This document shows positions 27,476 through 36,143 of a DNA stretch of 64,000 nucleotides, in pieces. Position numbers and translations under genes: made by a program. Numbering within the stretch: the first letter of the stretch is position 1; each line of letters opens with the position of its first letter. The notes below the pieces were generated by a model. It was not told the DNA's origin. It did not search any database and saw nothing but the letters and a program-made list of their open reading frames with translations. Source of the DNA: an uncultured Alphaproteobacteria bacterium (GTDB lineage: Bacteria; Pseudomonadota; Alphaproteobacteria; Rhodobacterales; Rhodobacteraceae); assembly GCA_902570265.1 (NCBI GenBank), contig CACFXF010000003.1:96466-160465 (forward strand), given 5' to 3'.

Positions 27476-28483
27476 ATGAATTTTCAATCTGAAAAAAAAT
27501 TAGTACAAAAATTTTACAAAGAAATTGAAATGTCAGAAAATCAAGAAATACCATCAATTTTCAATGAGTATTGTTCTGACAAATTGTTATGGCGTGGTTT
27601 CCATCCTTTTAATATGATTCGTGGTTCAGAAGAGGTAAGCAAAACATTTTGGCAGCCCTTCCTTAAAAGTATTAAAAAATGTCAAAGAAGAGAAGATATC
27701 TTCCTTGCAGGCTTTAATGAAATTCAAGGACATGAGGGTATTTGGGTTATATCAATGGGACACTTAATGGGTCTTTTTGATGAAAACTGGTTAGGTATTC
27801 CAGCAACACATAAACTCATTATGCTCAGATATTGTGAATTCAATAAGATTGAAAATGAAAAAATCATCGAGACAGCAATGTTTTTTGATATTCCACATTT
27901 AATGGTTCAAGCAGGAATTAAACCTTTTACCTCTCAAACTGCAGCTCACCTTGTACAACCAGGACCTAGGACACATGATGGTTTGTTATTTGAAAAACAG
28001 AACGAAGAAGAAGGCAAAAAAACTAAAGAAGCTATTGAGTCTATGGTGAGTGATTTAAAAGATTGGAAAAGTTTTGATCAAAAATCCTTAAAAAATGAAC
28101 TTAAACAAAGTTGGAACAATGATATGATTTGGTGGGGACCTGAAGGAATTGGAGCTACTTACACTATTGATAGATATGCCTCACAGCATTCTGGACCCTT
28201 TAGAGCAGGATTTAAGGATAGAAAATTCGTTGGACATATATGCCGTATTGCCGAAGGAAATTATGGAGGGTTTTTTGGTTGGCCAAATTTATCTCTTATT
28301 CCTAATGGAGGTTTTATGGGAATGCCATCAAGTCAAATACCTGGTGAGATGAGAGTAATAGATATGTATAGGAGAGAGGGAAAAAAATTATCAGAAAATT
28401 GGATTTTCATTGATCTTCTTCATTTTTGGAAGATGCAAGGAATTGATATATTGGAAAAAACATTAACAAAAGAACTTACCTAA
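27476..28483 (+). CDS. SnoaL/NTF2-like protein, two-domain
   Basis: A 335-residue paralogue of the protein from 20538-21590. Shared blocks are HPFNMIRGSEEVSKTFWQPF, SMGHLMGLF, LMLRYCEF-like elements, WGPEGIGATYTIDRY, GGFFGWPNLSLIPNGGF and LSENWIFIDLLHFWKMQGID. It is transcribed away from the importer operon, and the LacI palindrome lies about 145 bp upstream. Role unknown; conservation of two such proteins under one regulator suggests they act on related intermediates or form a heteromer. Confidence 0.72.
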   Translation: MNFQSEKKLVQKFYKEIEMSENQEIPSIFNEYCSDKLLWRGFHPFNMIRGSEEVSKTFWQPFLKSIKKCQRREDIFLAGFNEIQGHEGIWVISMGHLMGLFDENWLGIPATHKLIMLRYCEFNKIENEKIIETAMFFDIPHLMVQAGIKPFTSQTAAHLVQPGPRTHDGLLFEKQNEEEGKKTKEAIESMVSDLKDWKSFDQKSLKNELKQSWNNDMIWWGPEGIGATYTIDRYASQHSGPFRAGFKDRKFVGHICRIAEGNYGGFFGWPNLSLIPNGGFMGMPSSQIPGEMRVIDMYRREGKKLSENWIFIDLLHFWKMQGIDILEKTLTKELT

Positions 28484-28526
28484 AAAACTTTATTGGTTAT
28501 TCAATAATTTTGAATTATTAATAGGT

Positions 28527-28925
28527 ATGACTGGATTAAGATTATTTTCAAATATCATAATAGCTTTACTGGCAGTTTGGGCAAGTTATGCATATGTAAA
28601 CTCAATAATAGGTAATACTATTATGTTTACATTAGTCTCCCCAAGTGAAGAAAATATTCCATATTAAAAGTTACAACAAGTAAGATTGTCAGTTTTTATT
28701 ACTTTTGTATATTACTCACTTTTTCATTTTATAAAAGGAAGCGAGAAAATATATCCAATACACTTTTTAAAAACTTAATTACTTGCTTTAGCATTTACTG
28801 GTTTTATTACTTTGTTTCAATATCATGATACAAAATCAACTGACACTTGGCTTGTTTTATTCTTCACTATAAGTGCAGTAATTTTACAAATAGCTACAAG
28901 ACGTTGGTTTAAAAAGTATTTTTGA
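28527..28925 (+). pseudogene. Broken small membrane-protein gene with two in-frame TAA codons
   Basis: From the ATG at 28527 one frame reads as a coherent hydrophobic protein of about 130 residues up to TGA at 28923-28925. It is interrupted by TAA at 28665-28667 and 28776-28778. The segments are MTGLRLFSNIIIALLAVWAS..., then QVRLSVFITFVYYSLFHFIKG and then LLALAFTGFITLFQYHD with LVLFFTISAVILQIATRRWF. Roughly four membrane helices result. Loss by point mutations of a formerly intact gene is the simplest view. Both stops are TAA, so selenocysteine or other UGA recoding does not explain them. Only the first 46 codons could be translated today. Confidence 0.55.
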
Positions 28926-28984
28926 AAAAAATAAAATAGTGATCAGAAAAAGATGATATATTTTTTTAATAATAAATTAAAATT

Positions 28985-29590
28985 TTAAAAATTTTTGTTG
29001 TTCAAAAAAGGAGATTTTTCATAATTCAATAGTTTTTCTTTTATAGACAGTCCCCAATGATATCCACCTAACATTCCAGACTTTCTTAAAACACGATGAC
29101 AAGGTATCAACCAGCTAACCGGATTACAACCGATTGCAGTAGCTACTGCTCTTGTAGCTTTTGGAAGACCGATATTAGTAGAAATTTCAGAATATGATTT
29201 TGTGTGACCTTTTGGAATTTTTAAAAGCTCCTCCCACACCTTAAATTGAAACGATGAACCATTTAAATGCAAACATAATTCACCTGAACCTGAGAGAATA
29301 ATTTTAGTGTATTGTTTGACTGCTTTATAGTTTTCAAAAAAGCTAGTATTTGGCCATCTTTTTTTCATATCCTGTAAAGCAAATTTCTGCCCAAATTCAG
29401 ATGCAAATGCTAATCCGCATATACCCCTTTGATTTTTCATTATTAGAGTTCTACCAAAAGGAGTATCAAACAAACCAAAATCGATTTTGTCTACAGCCAA
29501 TGTTTGATTATTTCTATTACTATCTATAAATTGAAAATTCGTATTAAAATTGTCATTTTTAATTTTTATTATCTTGTGAAAATTACTCAT
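28985..29590 (-). CDS. ogt: Methylated-DNA--protein-cysteine methyltransferase
   Basis: A 201-residue suicide DNA-repair protein that removes alkyl groups from O6-alkylguanine. The active-site block NPVSWLIPCHRVL with the acceptor cysteine in PCHR is present, followed by SGMLGGYHWGLSIKEKLLNYE. The helix-turn-helix with the arginine finger is KSYSEISTNIGLPKATRAVATAIG. The N-terminal half is of the Ada-C/Ogt type with no AraC-like domain, so it is a stand-alone enzyme and not an Ada regulator. It lies 92 bp downstream of the selenoprotein gene on the same strand, with no functional link evident. Confidence 0.88.
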   Translation of the reverse strand: MSNFHKIIKIKNDNFNTNFQFIDSNRNNQTLAVDKIDFGLFDTPFGRTLIMKNQRGICGLAFASEFGQKFALQDMKKRWPNTSFFENYKAVKQYTKIILSGSGELCLHLNGSSFQFKVWEELLKIPKGHTKSYSEISTNIGLPKATRAVATAIGCNPVSWLIPCHRVLRKSGMLGGYHWGLSIKEKLLNYEKSPFLNNKNF

Positions 29591-29682
29591 AATAATTGAT
29601 GAATATTGATTTAATACTCTATACGCAAGGGCTCAATAAAAATTAATATGTCTATTTATTTATTTATTTAAATATTGATTTA

Positions 29683-30921
29683 TTAAGTCCAACCTGAACC
29701 TGAAATACCAGGTAAAGGTCCTTCAGACCAAAATCTTGGAGTAAGAAGAGACATTGAAGCAATTTGGCGAAGAACTTGATCGTCACTTTCCAAAGAAACT
29801 GCCTCAACTGCTAATAATAGCTTTCCAGCATGGGTCTCTTCCCAAAACCATTTTCCCAGCATCTCAAAATCATCTATTTTATCTTTATAAATTCTAGTTT
29901 CTGTATAGACCGCGTTTAAATCCTCAACGACAAGTTTTAATAATGGAATCGCTGGTAATCCTTTTCTTGGGCTTTTTGGTTTATTCCCTTTAGCAAATTC
30001 AGAAATGTAAGGTACAAAATCAGAAATTTCTAACTCACTTGCTCCAACTGTTGTTCTCCCTAAGTATTGTAATGCTTTAAAATAATCAGGTAAAAGATTT
30101 GAAAGCTCCCTTTGTACTCGCTCTGCCAACTTATCAATATTTCCTAATTGATTTACTTTATAAACAAGACTTACAGGTAATGCATAACTCATCCTTCCTT
30201 CTCTAACTGGTATTATTTCTGAAAAATCATCAAGCACTGGTCCTGAAATTTTCTCTAATAAATCAAATGCCGTACGAATTACTTTTTTTTGGAATTCTTG
30301 ATTGTTTGGTTTTCCAAGTGGGCGTCCCATGGGGAAATTTAACCACAATGCTCTTGGTGGCTTTATAATTTCTATATGCTCTTTAACAAAACCTACCAGT
30401 ACGGTGGAAAAGCCTTGAGATTCAAAAATATGAGCAAGCCCGCACACGGCGCGCGTACAGAATGGTCAGACAGGCACAAGAAATACAGTATCAACTGCCT
30501 CTTTTTTCATTTCTGATGAAACTTCGAGTGCTGATTTTTCCATATCACGAGGATCTGCTGCTCCCATAAAGGTATAATGTTTTTCAGCAACAGAACCTAT
30601 CTCGTTGTCTTTAGCCATTTCATTTAATCTATCTAAAGGTAATATTGTATTAAGGTCTAGTTGCCAAGCAGTTCTATCATACTCAACAGCAACATGTGTC
30701 ATAACCAAATCACGATCATTTTTACCGATTACTCTGTGATCTCTTGCTAACCAGGAAAAGGGTCTGTCACCACGTTTAGAAACGGCTGCAGTTGAAATGA
30801 CGGCAACTTTTCTAATATTTTTTGGTGATGGCTTAGTCCAGTAAAAGTTCTTGATATCTGGAGGTTCAAGCCTTTCTATAAAGCCACGCCCAACTGCAGG
30901 CATATCTCTTACTAAAACCAC
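29683..30921 (-). CDS. Selenoprotein of the glycine/sarcosine/betaine/D-proline reductase B family (in-frame UGA)
   Basis: One 412-residue gene that a standard reading splits in two. The first part (151 residues) ends FLVPV, then UGA at 30468-30466, and the same frame continues PFCTRAVCGLAHIFESQG to the stop at 29683. Reading UGA as selenocysteine gives VPV-U-PFC, a UxxC redox motif at residue 152. The flanks VDTVFLVPV and RALWLNFPMGRPLGKP belong to the GrdB/PrdB-like family, whose homologues carry Cys or Sec here. GrdB/PrdB enzymes reductively cleave glycine, betaine, sarcosine or D-proline; the reaction of this aerobic-type branch is unproven. The start is GTG at 30921 with GGGAG upstream; ATG at 30903 is an alternative. 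tRNA-Sec, selB and selA lie immediately upstream on the same strand. Confidence 0.9.
30433..30468 (-). promoter_or_regulatory. UGA Sec codon and candidate bacterial SECIS element
   Basis: Directly after the UGA (30468-30466) the coding strand becomes strikingly G/C-rich in an A/T-rich genome. CGCGC (30455-30451) can pair with GUGCG (30445-30441, one G-U) around the five-base loop GCCGU, about 10 bases after the UGA. Bacterial SECIS hairpins occupy this place and bind SelB. Exact fold and loop contacts need computation. Confidence 0.6.
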
Positions 30922-31002
30922 TTTATTTTTAAACTCCCATACTAGATGTTTCTTGGAACTAAATTATCAAATTCAAAATTTTAATCAACAAATTGTTTAT
31001 AT

Positions 31003-31097
31003 TGGCGGAAGGAGCGGGAGTCGAACCCACCAAACTCATGCGATGAGTTTCAACGGATTTGAAGTCCGTGCGCCCCACCGGGGAACGTTTACCTTCC
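31003..31097 (-). tRNA. selC: tRNA-Sec (anticodon TCA)
   Basis: A 95-nt tRNA with encoded CCA. The anticodon stem ACGGA/TCCGT encloses loop CTTCAAA with anticodon TCA (plus 31060-31062). The variable arm is a long perfect 8-bp hairpin AAACTCAT/ATGAGTTT with a 3-base loop. The T arm is GTGGG TTCGACT CCCGC, and the acceptor GGAAGG/CCTTCC is followed by G73 and CCA. Position 7 would be a U-U mismatch, so the stacked acceptor plus T stem counts about 12 pairs and not the canonical 13. It lies between selB and the selenoprotein gene on the same strand, 70 bp after selB. Confidence 0.95.
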
Positions 31098-31167
31098 TAG
31101 TAAATAGTAACAAAAAACAAAATAAAATCTACTTTTTCTAGATTTTTGAATCAAAATAATTTTAATC

Positions 31168-33072
31168 CTAAAAAGATTTTAGAATAACTCTTCCTTCTTC
31201 TAATCTTTTAGTAAAACCTTTCTTATCAAAATATTCTAAAATTTCTACTGATAAATTTCGAGTTATTCCAGTAATTTGAGAAAAATTTTTAATTGTAAAT
31301 TTTTCAATATTATCATTTTTTATTGTCTCTTCAAAAAGAGAAACTATTTCATTAAAACAAGTTGATAGTATATATCTATTTTCATTAATTTTTATTAAAT
31401 AACCAAAACTCGAAGCTTTTTTCAATGTGGGTTCTAGAACTTTTAAATCAATTCCAAGATCGGTGGAAATAGTTTTGACTTTTGGTGGTTGAAAACCATA
31501 TTTTTTAAATTTTTTTTCTATATCATGCCACCATGATAAATTTTTTACATTTTGTGCAAAATGTTTGGGATAATAATATAAATTTTTATATCTTTTCAAT
31601 TTTTGAGTTTTTACTGACTCGTTAATAATGTTTTGTATAACAAAATCAGGAACCTTTACTTTTAAAGTATTTGACAATGAAATAAGATCTGTACCATTGT
31701 TAAAATTATGATCTTGTTTTTTATATAATTCATCTAAAATCAATTTTTGTAAGTAAACCCAATTTTTTCTAAGAATTAACCATTTGTGGTGTTTATATAA
31801 TTCAGCAACAACATCAATTGATCTTAATATATCCTGAAATTCGAAATTGGTTAAATTTCTAACCATTAGAAAATTTTCTAAATCTATTCCGCCTATATGA
31901 TGAAGAAGTAGATTATTCAAAACAACTTTGGATGATTTTGAATCAATTAATTTTAATCTTTCTAAATTTAATTTACGAATGTTAGAGTTACTACTTTTTT
32001 TTCCAAACGGATCTATAATCGATCCACCCCCAAGAGTTCGTCTAGATGATACATCTCTAATCACAAATTTGTCACCAAAAACCGCATGCACAGGCTTGTC
32101 TGTTACTAATTGAACTAATTTTTTTTCCCCAGGATTTATTGATAAATTACCTAATATAGCTATACGACAAGTAACATTTCCTGAACCTAAATATAGATGC
32201 ACAAGTGTCCAATGTATAAATCTTTTTGTTTCTTTTTTTAATATTGAGAGAACTGCATCTAAGCGAGAAGTCAAGAAAAAAACATTTTTTGATAGTATCC
32301 AATCTCCACGACAAATTTTTTCTATACTTATATTACGTCCAGTAATATTGAGTGCACAACGTTGTCCTTCTAATCCTATTTTACTTTTCTTACTTTGACT
32401 ATGAATAGTTCTAATTTTCAAAGTATGTCCTGATGATGAGTGTATAACTTCATCTCCTATATTAACTTTGCCAGAAACTACTGTTCCAGTAACTACTATG
32501 CCAGCACCTTTAAGCAAAAATTTTCTATCGACAGATAGTCGGAAATTACCTTTTACTTCTCGGTATTGATATTTGACTGCAACTTCTTTCAAATAATTAA
32601 TTAGATTATTTATTCCTTCTCTTGTTTTAATAGAGATTTGAAAAATCTTAGCTCTTGAGAAGTTGGTTTGGCTTAAAATTTCTTTAACAGAGCAAATAAC
32701 ATTAGATAATTTATCTTTCCCAACTTTATCAATTTTACTTAATACAACGGCACAATTTTTTACTTTAAGAAGTTGTAAAATTGATAAATGCTCCACAGTT
32801 TGCGGCATTGGTCCATCATCAGCAGCAATAACTAATAATCCAAAATCAATGCTGGAGTATCCTGCAAGCATATTATTTATAAATTTTTTATGTCCAGGGA
32901 CATCTATAAAATTTAGAATTAGTCCATTTCCAAGATCATGATATGCAAAACCAAGGTCAATTGATATACCCCTAACTTTTTCATCTGGTAAACGATCCGA
33001 ATTTATACCAGTAATTGCTTCGACCAATTTAGTTTTACCATGATCAATATGACCTGCAGTGGCAATTATCAT
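31168..33072 (-). CDS. selB: Selenocysteine-specific elongation factor SelB
   Basis: GTPase that delivers Sec-tRNA to UGA codons bearing a SECIS hairpin; about 634 residues. G1 is TAGHIDHGKTKLVEAITG, G2/G3 lie in RGISIDLGFAYHD and FIDVPGHKKFINNML, and G4 is SKID. Domains II and III follow, with KGAGIVVTGTVVSGKV and VIRDVSSRRTLGGGSIIDP. The C-terminal 250 residues match the winged-helix domain IV that grips SECIS RNA, including TISTDLGIDLKVLEPTLKKA and IEKFTIKNFSQITGITRNLS. The start at 33072 lies 4 bp after the selA stop; the ATG at 33090 would overlap selA. Confidence 0.95.
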   Translation of the reverse strand: MIIATAGHIDHGKTKLVEAITGINSDRLPDEKVRGISIDLGFAYHDLGNGLILNFIDVPGHKKFINNMLAGYSSIDFGLLVIAADDGPMPQTVEHLSILQLLKVKNCAVVLSKIDKVGKDKLSNVICSVKEILSQTNFSRAKIFQISIKTREGINNLINYLKEVAVKYQYREVKGNFRLSVDRKFLLKGAGIVVTGTVVSGKVNIGDEVIHSSSGHTLKIRTIHSQSKKSKIGLEGQRCALNITGRNISIEKICRGDWILSKNVFFLTSRLDAVLSILKKETKRFIHWTLVHLYLGSGNVTCRIAILGNLSINPGEKKLVQLVTDKPVHAVFGDKFVIRDVSSRRTLGGGSIIDPFGKKSSNSNIRKLNLERLKLIDSKSSKVVLNNLLLHHIGGIDLENFLMVRNLTNFEFQDILRSIDVVAELYKHHKWLILRKNWVYLQKLILDELYKKQDHNFNNGTDLISLSNTLKVKVPDFVIQNIINESVKTQKLKRYKNLYYYPKHFAQNVKNLSWWHDIEKKFKKYGFQPPKVKTISTDLGIDLKVLEPTLKKASSFGYLIKINENRYILSTCFNEIVSLFEETIKNDNIEKFTIKNFSQITGITRNLSVEILEYFDKKGFTKRLEEGRVILKSF

Positions 33073-33076
33073 TAGG

Positions 33077-34510
33077 TCAAAGATCCTCATCCAGTTTTAA
33101 AGACTGCAACGGTTTGATAAGATCAATATCTTTTTCTAGACATCTAAGGTCTAAAACGAAAGCTCCATCATTAATTCTTCCAATAACCGGAGTTGGAAGT
33201 TTTCGAAGCTTTCTAGCAAATTTCATTGGAAATAATCCATTAATTTTCTTAGTGTTTTGTTGGAAACAAATTCCAACACTAGGTATTGATAAATTAGGTA
33301 GGGCACCACTACCTATTTGACTAAAGCAATTTATAATTTTAACTTTCATTTTATGTCTGAAGAACGGCTCAATTTTTGAATAAATTCTTTCAGCTTGTTC
33401 TTTAATATCCTCTTTAGGTCGAGCAAGAAATCTAAGAGTTGGAATTTCTTTAATTGCTTTTTCAGGATTTTGGTAAATCTTCAGAATTGAATATAACGCT
33501 GCAATGGTGAATTTGTCACAACGCATTGCTCGCTTCATAGCATTTTTCTTTATTTTTTTTATAAGATCAGCTCGCCCAGCAATAATCCCACATTGGGGTC
33601 CACCCATTAGTTTGTCGCCACTAAATGTAACCAAGTCAACACCCAACTTAAGTTTATCATATGGTGTAGGCTCAAATTTCAAACCAATTTTTCTTAAATC
33701 AATAACTGTTCCACTTCCTAAATCTATGAGTAATGGTAAGTTTGTTTTTTTACTCAAACTTACTAAATCTTTTTCATCAACACTCTTGGTGTACCCATTT
33801 ATTGTAAAATTACTCCAATAAGCCTTAAAGATTAACCCCGTTTTGGGTTTAATTGCGTCTTCATAATCACTAATATTTGTTCTGTTGGTTGTTCCTATTT
33901 CTTTTAAAATGCAGTTTGAGCTTTTCATTATATCAGGCAACCTAAAAGAACCACCTATTTCTATAAGTTCACCACGACTTATTATTACTTCTTTACGCCT
34001 AGCAATTGTATTTAAAACCAACATGACAGCTGCAGCATTATTATTTACTATTGTAACTGCTTCTGCCCCTAATAAGGAGCATAATTTACTTTCAATATGG
34101 TTTTCTCTATCCCTTCTCTTTCCAGTATGAATATCATATTCGATGTTATAACTTGATCCTAACACCTCTTCTATTTTTTTCAGTGCTATTTTTGGAAGTA
34201 AGGCTCTTCCAAAATTTGAATGTAATATTATTCCGCTAAGGTTTAATATTGGAATTAAAGAATCTTGAGTTTTTAAATTTATATTTTTTTTCAGAAGTTT
34301 GGTAATTTCTTCAATCGAAAATATCTTATTATTAATTTTGGTCTCTTTTTTCAAAGTATTCCTATAGTCAGCAAATATGGACCGGATAGTATTTACAACT
34401 ATTTGTTGACCATACTGATCAATCAATTTTTGAACTTCTGGAAAATTTAGTATTTTGTGAACAGGAGGTATAAATGATAAATAAGATTTGAAAGTTTCAG
34501 ACTTTTTCAT
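33077..34510 (-). CDS. selA: L-seryl-tRNA(Sec) selenium transferase SelA
   Basis: PLP enzyme that converts Ser-tRNA(Sec) to Sec-tRNA(Sec) using selenophosphate; 477 residues, standard for SelA. Family blocks include FIPPVHKILNFPEVQKLI, ILNLSGIILHSNFGRALLP, VTIVNNNAAAVMLVLN, EIGTTNRTNISDYEDAI, the PLP lysine in LVTFSGDKLMGGPQCGIIAG and TPVIGRINDGAFVLDLRCL. The enzyme also needs SelD (selenophosphate synthetase), which is not encoded in this window. It lies 18 bp downstream of a racemase gene and 4 bp upstream of selB, so it is probably part of a longer operon. Confidence 0.95.
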   Translation of the reverse strand: MKKSETFKSYLSFIPPVHKILNFPEVQKLIDQYGQQIVVNTIRSIFADYRNTLKKETKINNKIFSIEEITKLLKKNINLKTQDSLIPILNLSGIILHSNFGRALLPKIALKKIEEVLGSSYNIEYDIHTGKRRDRENHIESKLCSLLGAEAVTIVNNNAAAVMLVLNTIARRKEVIISRGELIEIGGSFRLPDIMKSSNCILKEIGTTNRTNISDYEDAIKPKTGLIFKAYWSNFTINGYTKSVDEKDLVSLSKKTNLPLLIDLGSGTVIDLRKIGLKFEPTPYDKLKLGVDLVTFSGDKLMGGPQCGIIAGRADLIKKIKKNAMKRAMRCDKFTIAALYSILKIYQNPEKAIKEIPTLRFLARPKEDIKEQAERIYSKIEPFFRHKMKVKIINCFSQIGSGALPNLSIPSVGICFQQNTKKINGLFPMKFARKLRKLPTPVIGRINDGAFVLDLRCLEKDIDLIKPLQSLKLDEDL

Positions 34511-34528
34511 AAATTTATATTTTTAAGA

Positions 34529-35257
34529 TCATTTTAGGGAAAATTGTTTAAAAATTCCAGAATAATTTTTTGGATTAGGATAAGAATACCCCCCTAGTTT
34601 GCTAGTATTTTTTTTCATCCTTATCAAACCTTCTGCCAAAATAATTGATGATGAAACTCCTTCAATGACTGGAATAGAATACTTTTCTTCCAATTTTTCA
34701 GCAAAATCAGCCATTCCTGCGCAACCTAAAACAATTGCTTCAGCTTTATAGTAGTTAATGGATTTTTCTATTTCTTTCTCAATACTTGATGAAGCATTAC
34801 TATCTTCATTCTCTAGATCTAAAACTGGAATGTTAACAGATGAAACGTTTACACAGATCCGATCAAACCCACGTTTTAAAAGGTTATTTTTAAGAATTGG
34901 AACGCTAGGTTCTAGTGTTGTTATAACAGAAAATGTACCGGCTAAGCATGAGGCAATATGATATGAAGAGTCACCTATCCCCAATACTGGTTTATTAGTT
35001 ACAGTTCTAACAGCGTCTAAACCGGTATCATCAAAACATCCTATTATATATGCATCAGCCTCTTTATTAGAAAAAACCTCCTCTAAAATACCAGGAATGC
35101 AAAATACTTCATCATAATAACCTTCAATACTTTCTGGTCCATTTTTGGGATTAGTAGCTACTATAGTTGTACCATTAGATGCAACTTTATTTGCAACCAT
35201 TTCTATTCTCTCGGTCATATTTTTTGTTGTGTTAGGATTAATTATACAAATTAACAT
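34529..35257 (-). CDS. Asp/Glu/hydantoin racemase-family protein
   Basis: A 242-residue cofactor-independent racemase-fold protein. It begins MLICIINPNTTKNMTERI, typical of hydantoin racemases. The two catalytic cysteines are in YIIGCFDDTGLDAVR (near residue 94) and IVLGCAGMADFAEKL (near 180), and GIGDSSYHIASCLAG is another family block. It could interconvert D and L forms of a hydantoin, amino acid or similar compound. The gene lies between an ABC importer permease (13 bp upstream) and selA (18 bp downstream), so it probably supplies the right enantiomer to a downstream enzyme, perhaps the selenoprotein; this link is inference. Confidence 0.82.
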   Translation of the reverse strand: MLICIINPNTTKNMTERIEMVANKVASNGTTIVATNPKNGPESIEGYYDEVFCIPGILEEVFSNKEADAYIIGCFDDTGLDAVRTVTNKPVLGIGDSSYHIASCLAGTFSVITTLEPSVPILKNNLLKRGFDRICVNVSSVNIPVLDLENEDSNASSSIEKEIEKSINYYKAEAIVLGCAGMADFAEKLEEKYSIPVIEGVSSSIILAEGLIRMKKNTSKLGGYSYPNPKNYSGIFKQFSLK

Positions 35258-35270
35258 ATTTGTTACTTTC

Positions 35271-36143
35271 TTATTTAATTTTCCTATATCTGAGAATATA
35301 AACCAAGGATAAACAGAGACCTATTACAAGAAAAGAAATGCTAGTTGTAATAGTACCTAAAGCATAGATTATAGGAGTTGTGACTGTTGTTGTTAAACCT
35401 CGCAAATCAAGCGGTAAAGTATTTGTAGCACCCATTACTTGAGATGATCTTGCCAATTCATCATAAGATAATGTAAAACCAAAAAGTGCTATTCCAACTA
35501 TGCTTGGTGCAATAATCGGAAAAACCACATACCAAAATGTCTGATATGAATTTGCACCCAAGTCCCTGGAAGCTTCTTCTAAGGATTTATCAAACCTATT
35601 AAAAATAGCAAACATAATCAATAATCCAAATGGAAGTGTCCAGGTTAATTGTGCACCGAATCCACTTGTATACATTCCCAAGGATGTTTGAAAAGTTTCC
35701 ATTATTGATTCTATTTCTAGCGTTTCGCCTAAAGTAATTATTAAACTATCTATCAATCTAAATTCTAAAGCTACCCCCAAGGATAATACTATTGAAGGAA
35801 CTATAAGGCTAGCAATTGTAGTATAAAATAGAAGATCAGATCCAAAAAATTTTTTTCTGAATGCTAATCCAGCAGATACTGAAAGTATAACTGTTAGAAC
35901 CATAACAAAAATTCCTAAACCTATAGATCTTCTAAAAGATGCACCAATATCAACTAAACCAGAGCCTCTCCAAAGCTCTCCAAACCAATAAAAAGAAAAC
36001 CCGTTTAAAGGGAAAGTTAATCCCCCTGAAGGGCCTTGAAAGCTCAATAAAATAATTGAAAATATGGGTCCATAAAGAAATATTACAAAAGAAACAAATA
36101 TTGACAAAAATATAAGAAAACCTTTTGAGCCAATTTTATGCAT
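35271..36143 (-). CDS. Polyamine/opine-type ABC importer permease (PotC-like)
   Basis: A 290-residue permease with six or more membrane helices. The EAA-type loop is EEASRDLGANSYQTFWYVVFPIIAPSIVG, as in PotC/YdcV proteins, followed by FTLSYDELARSSQVMGATNTLPL. It pairs with the PotB-like gene, which ends one base upstream. The binding protein (37114-38391) and the divergent ATPase (38632-39618) complete the importer. Substrates of this group range from polyamines to amino-acid derivatives and opines. Confidence 0.88.
   Translation of the reverse strand: MHKIGSKGFLIFLSIFVSFVIFLYGPIFSIILLSFQGPSGGLTFPLNGFSFYWFGELWRGSGLVDIGASFRRSIGLGIFVMVLTVILSVSAGLAFRKKFFGSDLLFYTTIASLIVPSIVLSLGVALEFRLIDSLIITLGETLEIESIMETFQTSLGMYTSGFGAQLTWTLPFGLLIMFAIFNRFDKSLEEASRDLGANSYQTFWYVVFPIIAPSIVGIALFGFTLSYDELARSSQVMGATNTLPLDLRGLTTTVTTPIIYALGTITTSISFLVIGLCLSLVYILRYRKIK

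Noticed and set aside
28665..28778. Stop codons in the membrane-protein frame as recoded Sec
   Set aside because: Both are TAA, which is not a selenocysteine codon, and no SECIS-like structure follows.
30466..30921. Reading the 151-residue and 254-residue frames as two separate genes
   Set aside because: They are in the same frame, share one family match across the TGA and have Sec machinery next door; the second would start at a GTG inside a conserved motif.
30851..31141. Plus-strand 96-codon frame
   Set aside because: It runs antisense through the tRNA-Sec gene and the selenoprotein start and has no family resemblance.
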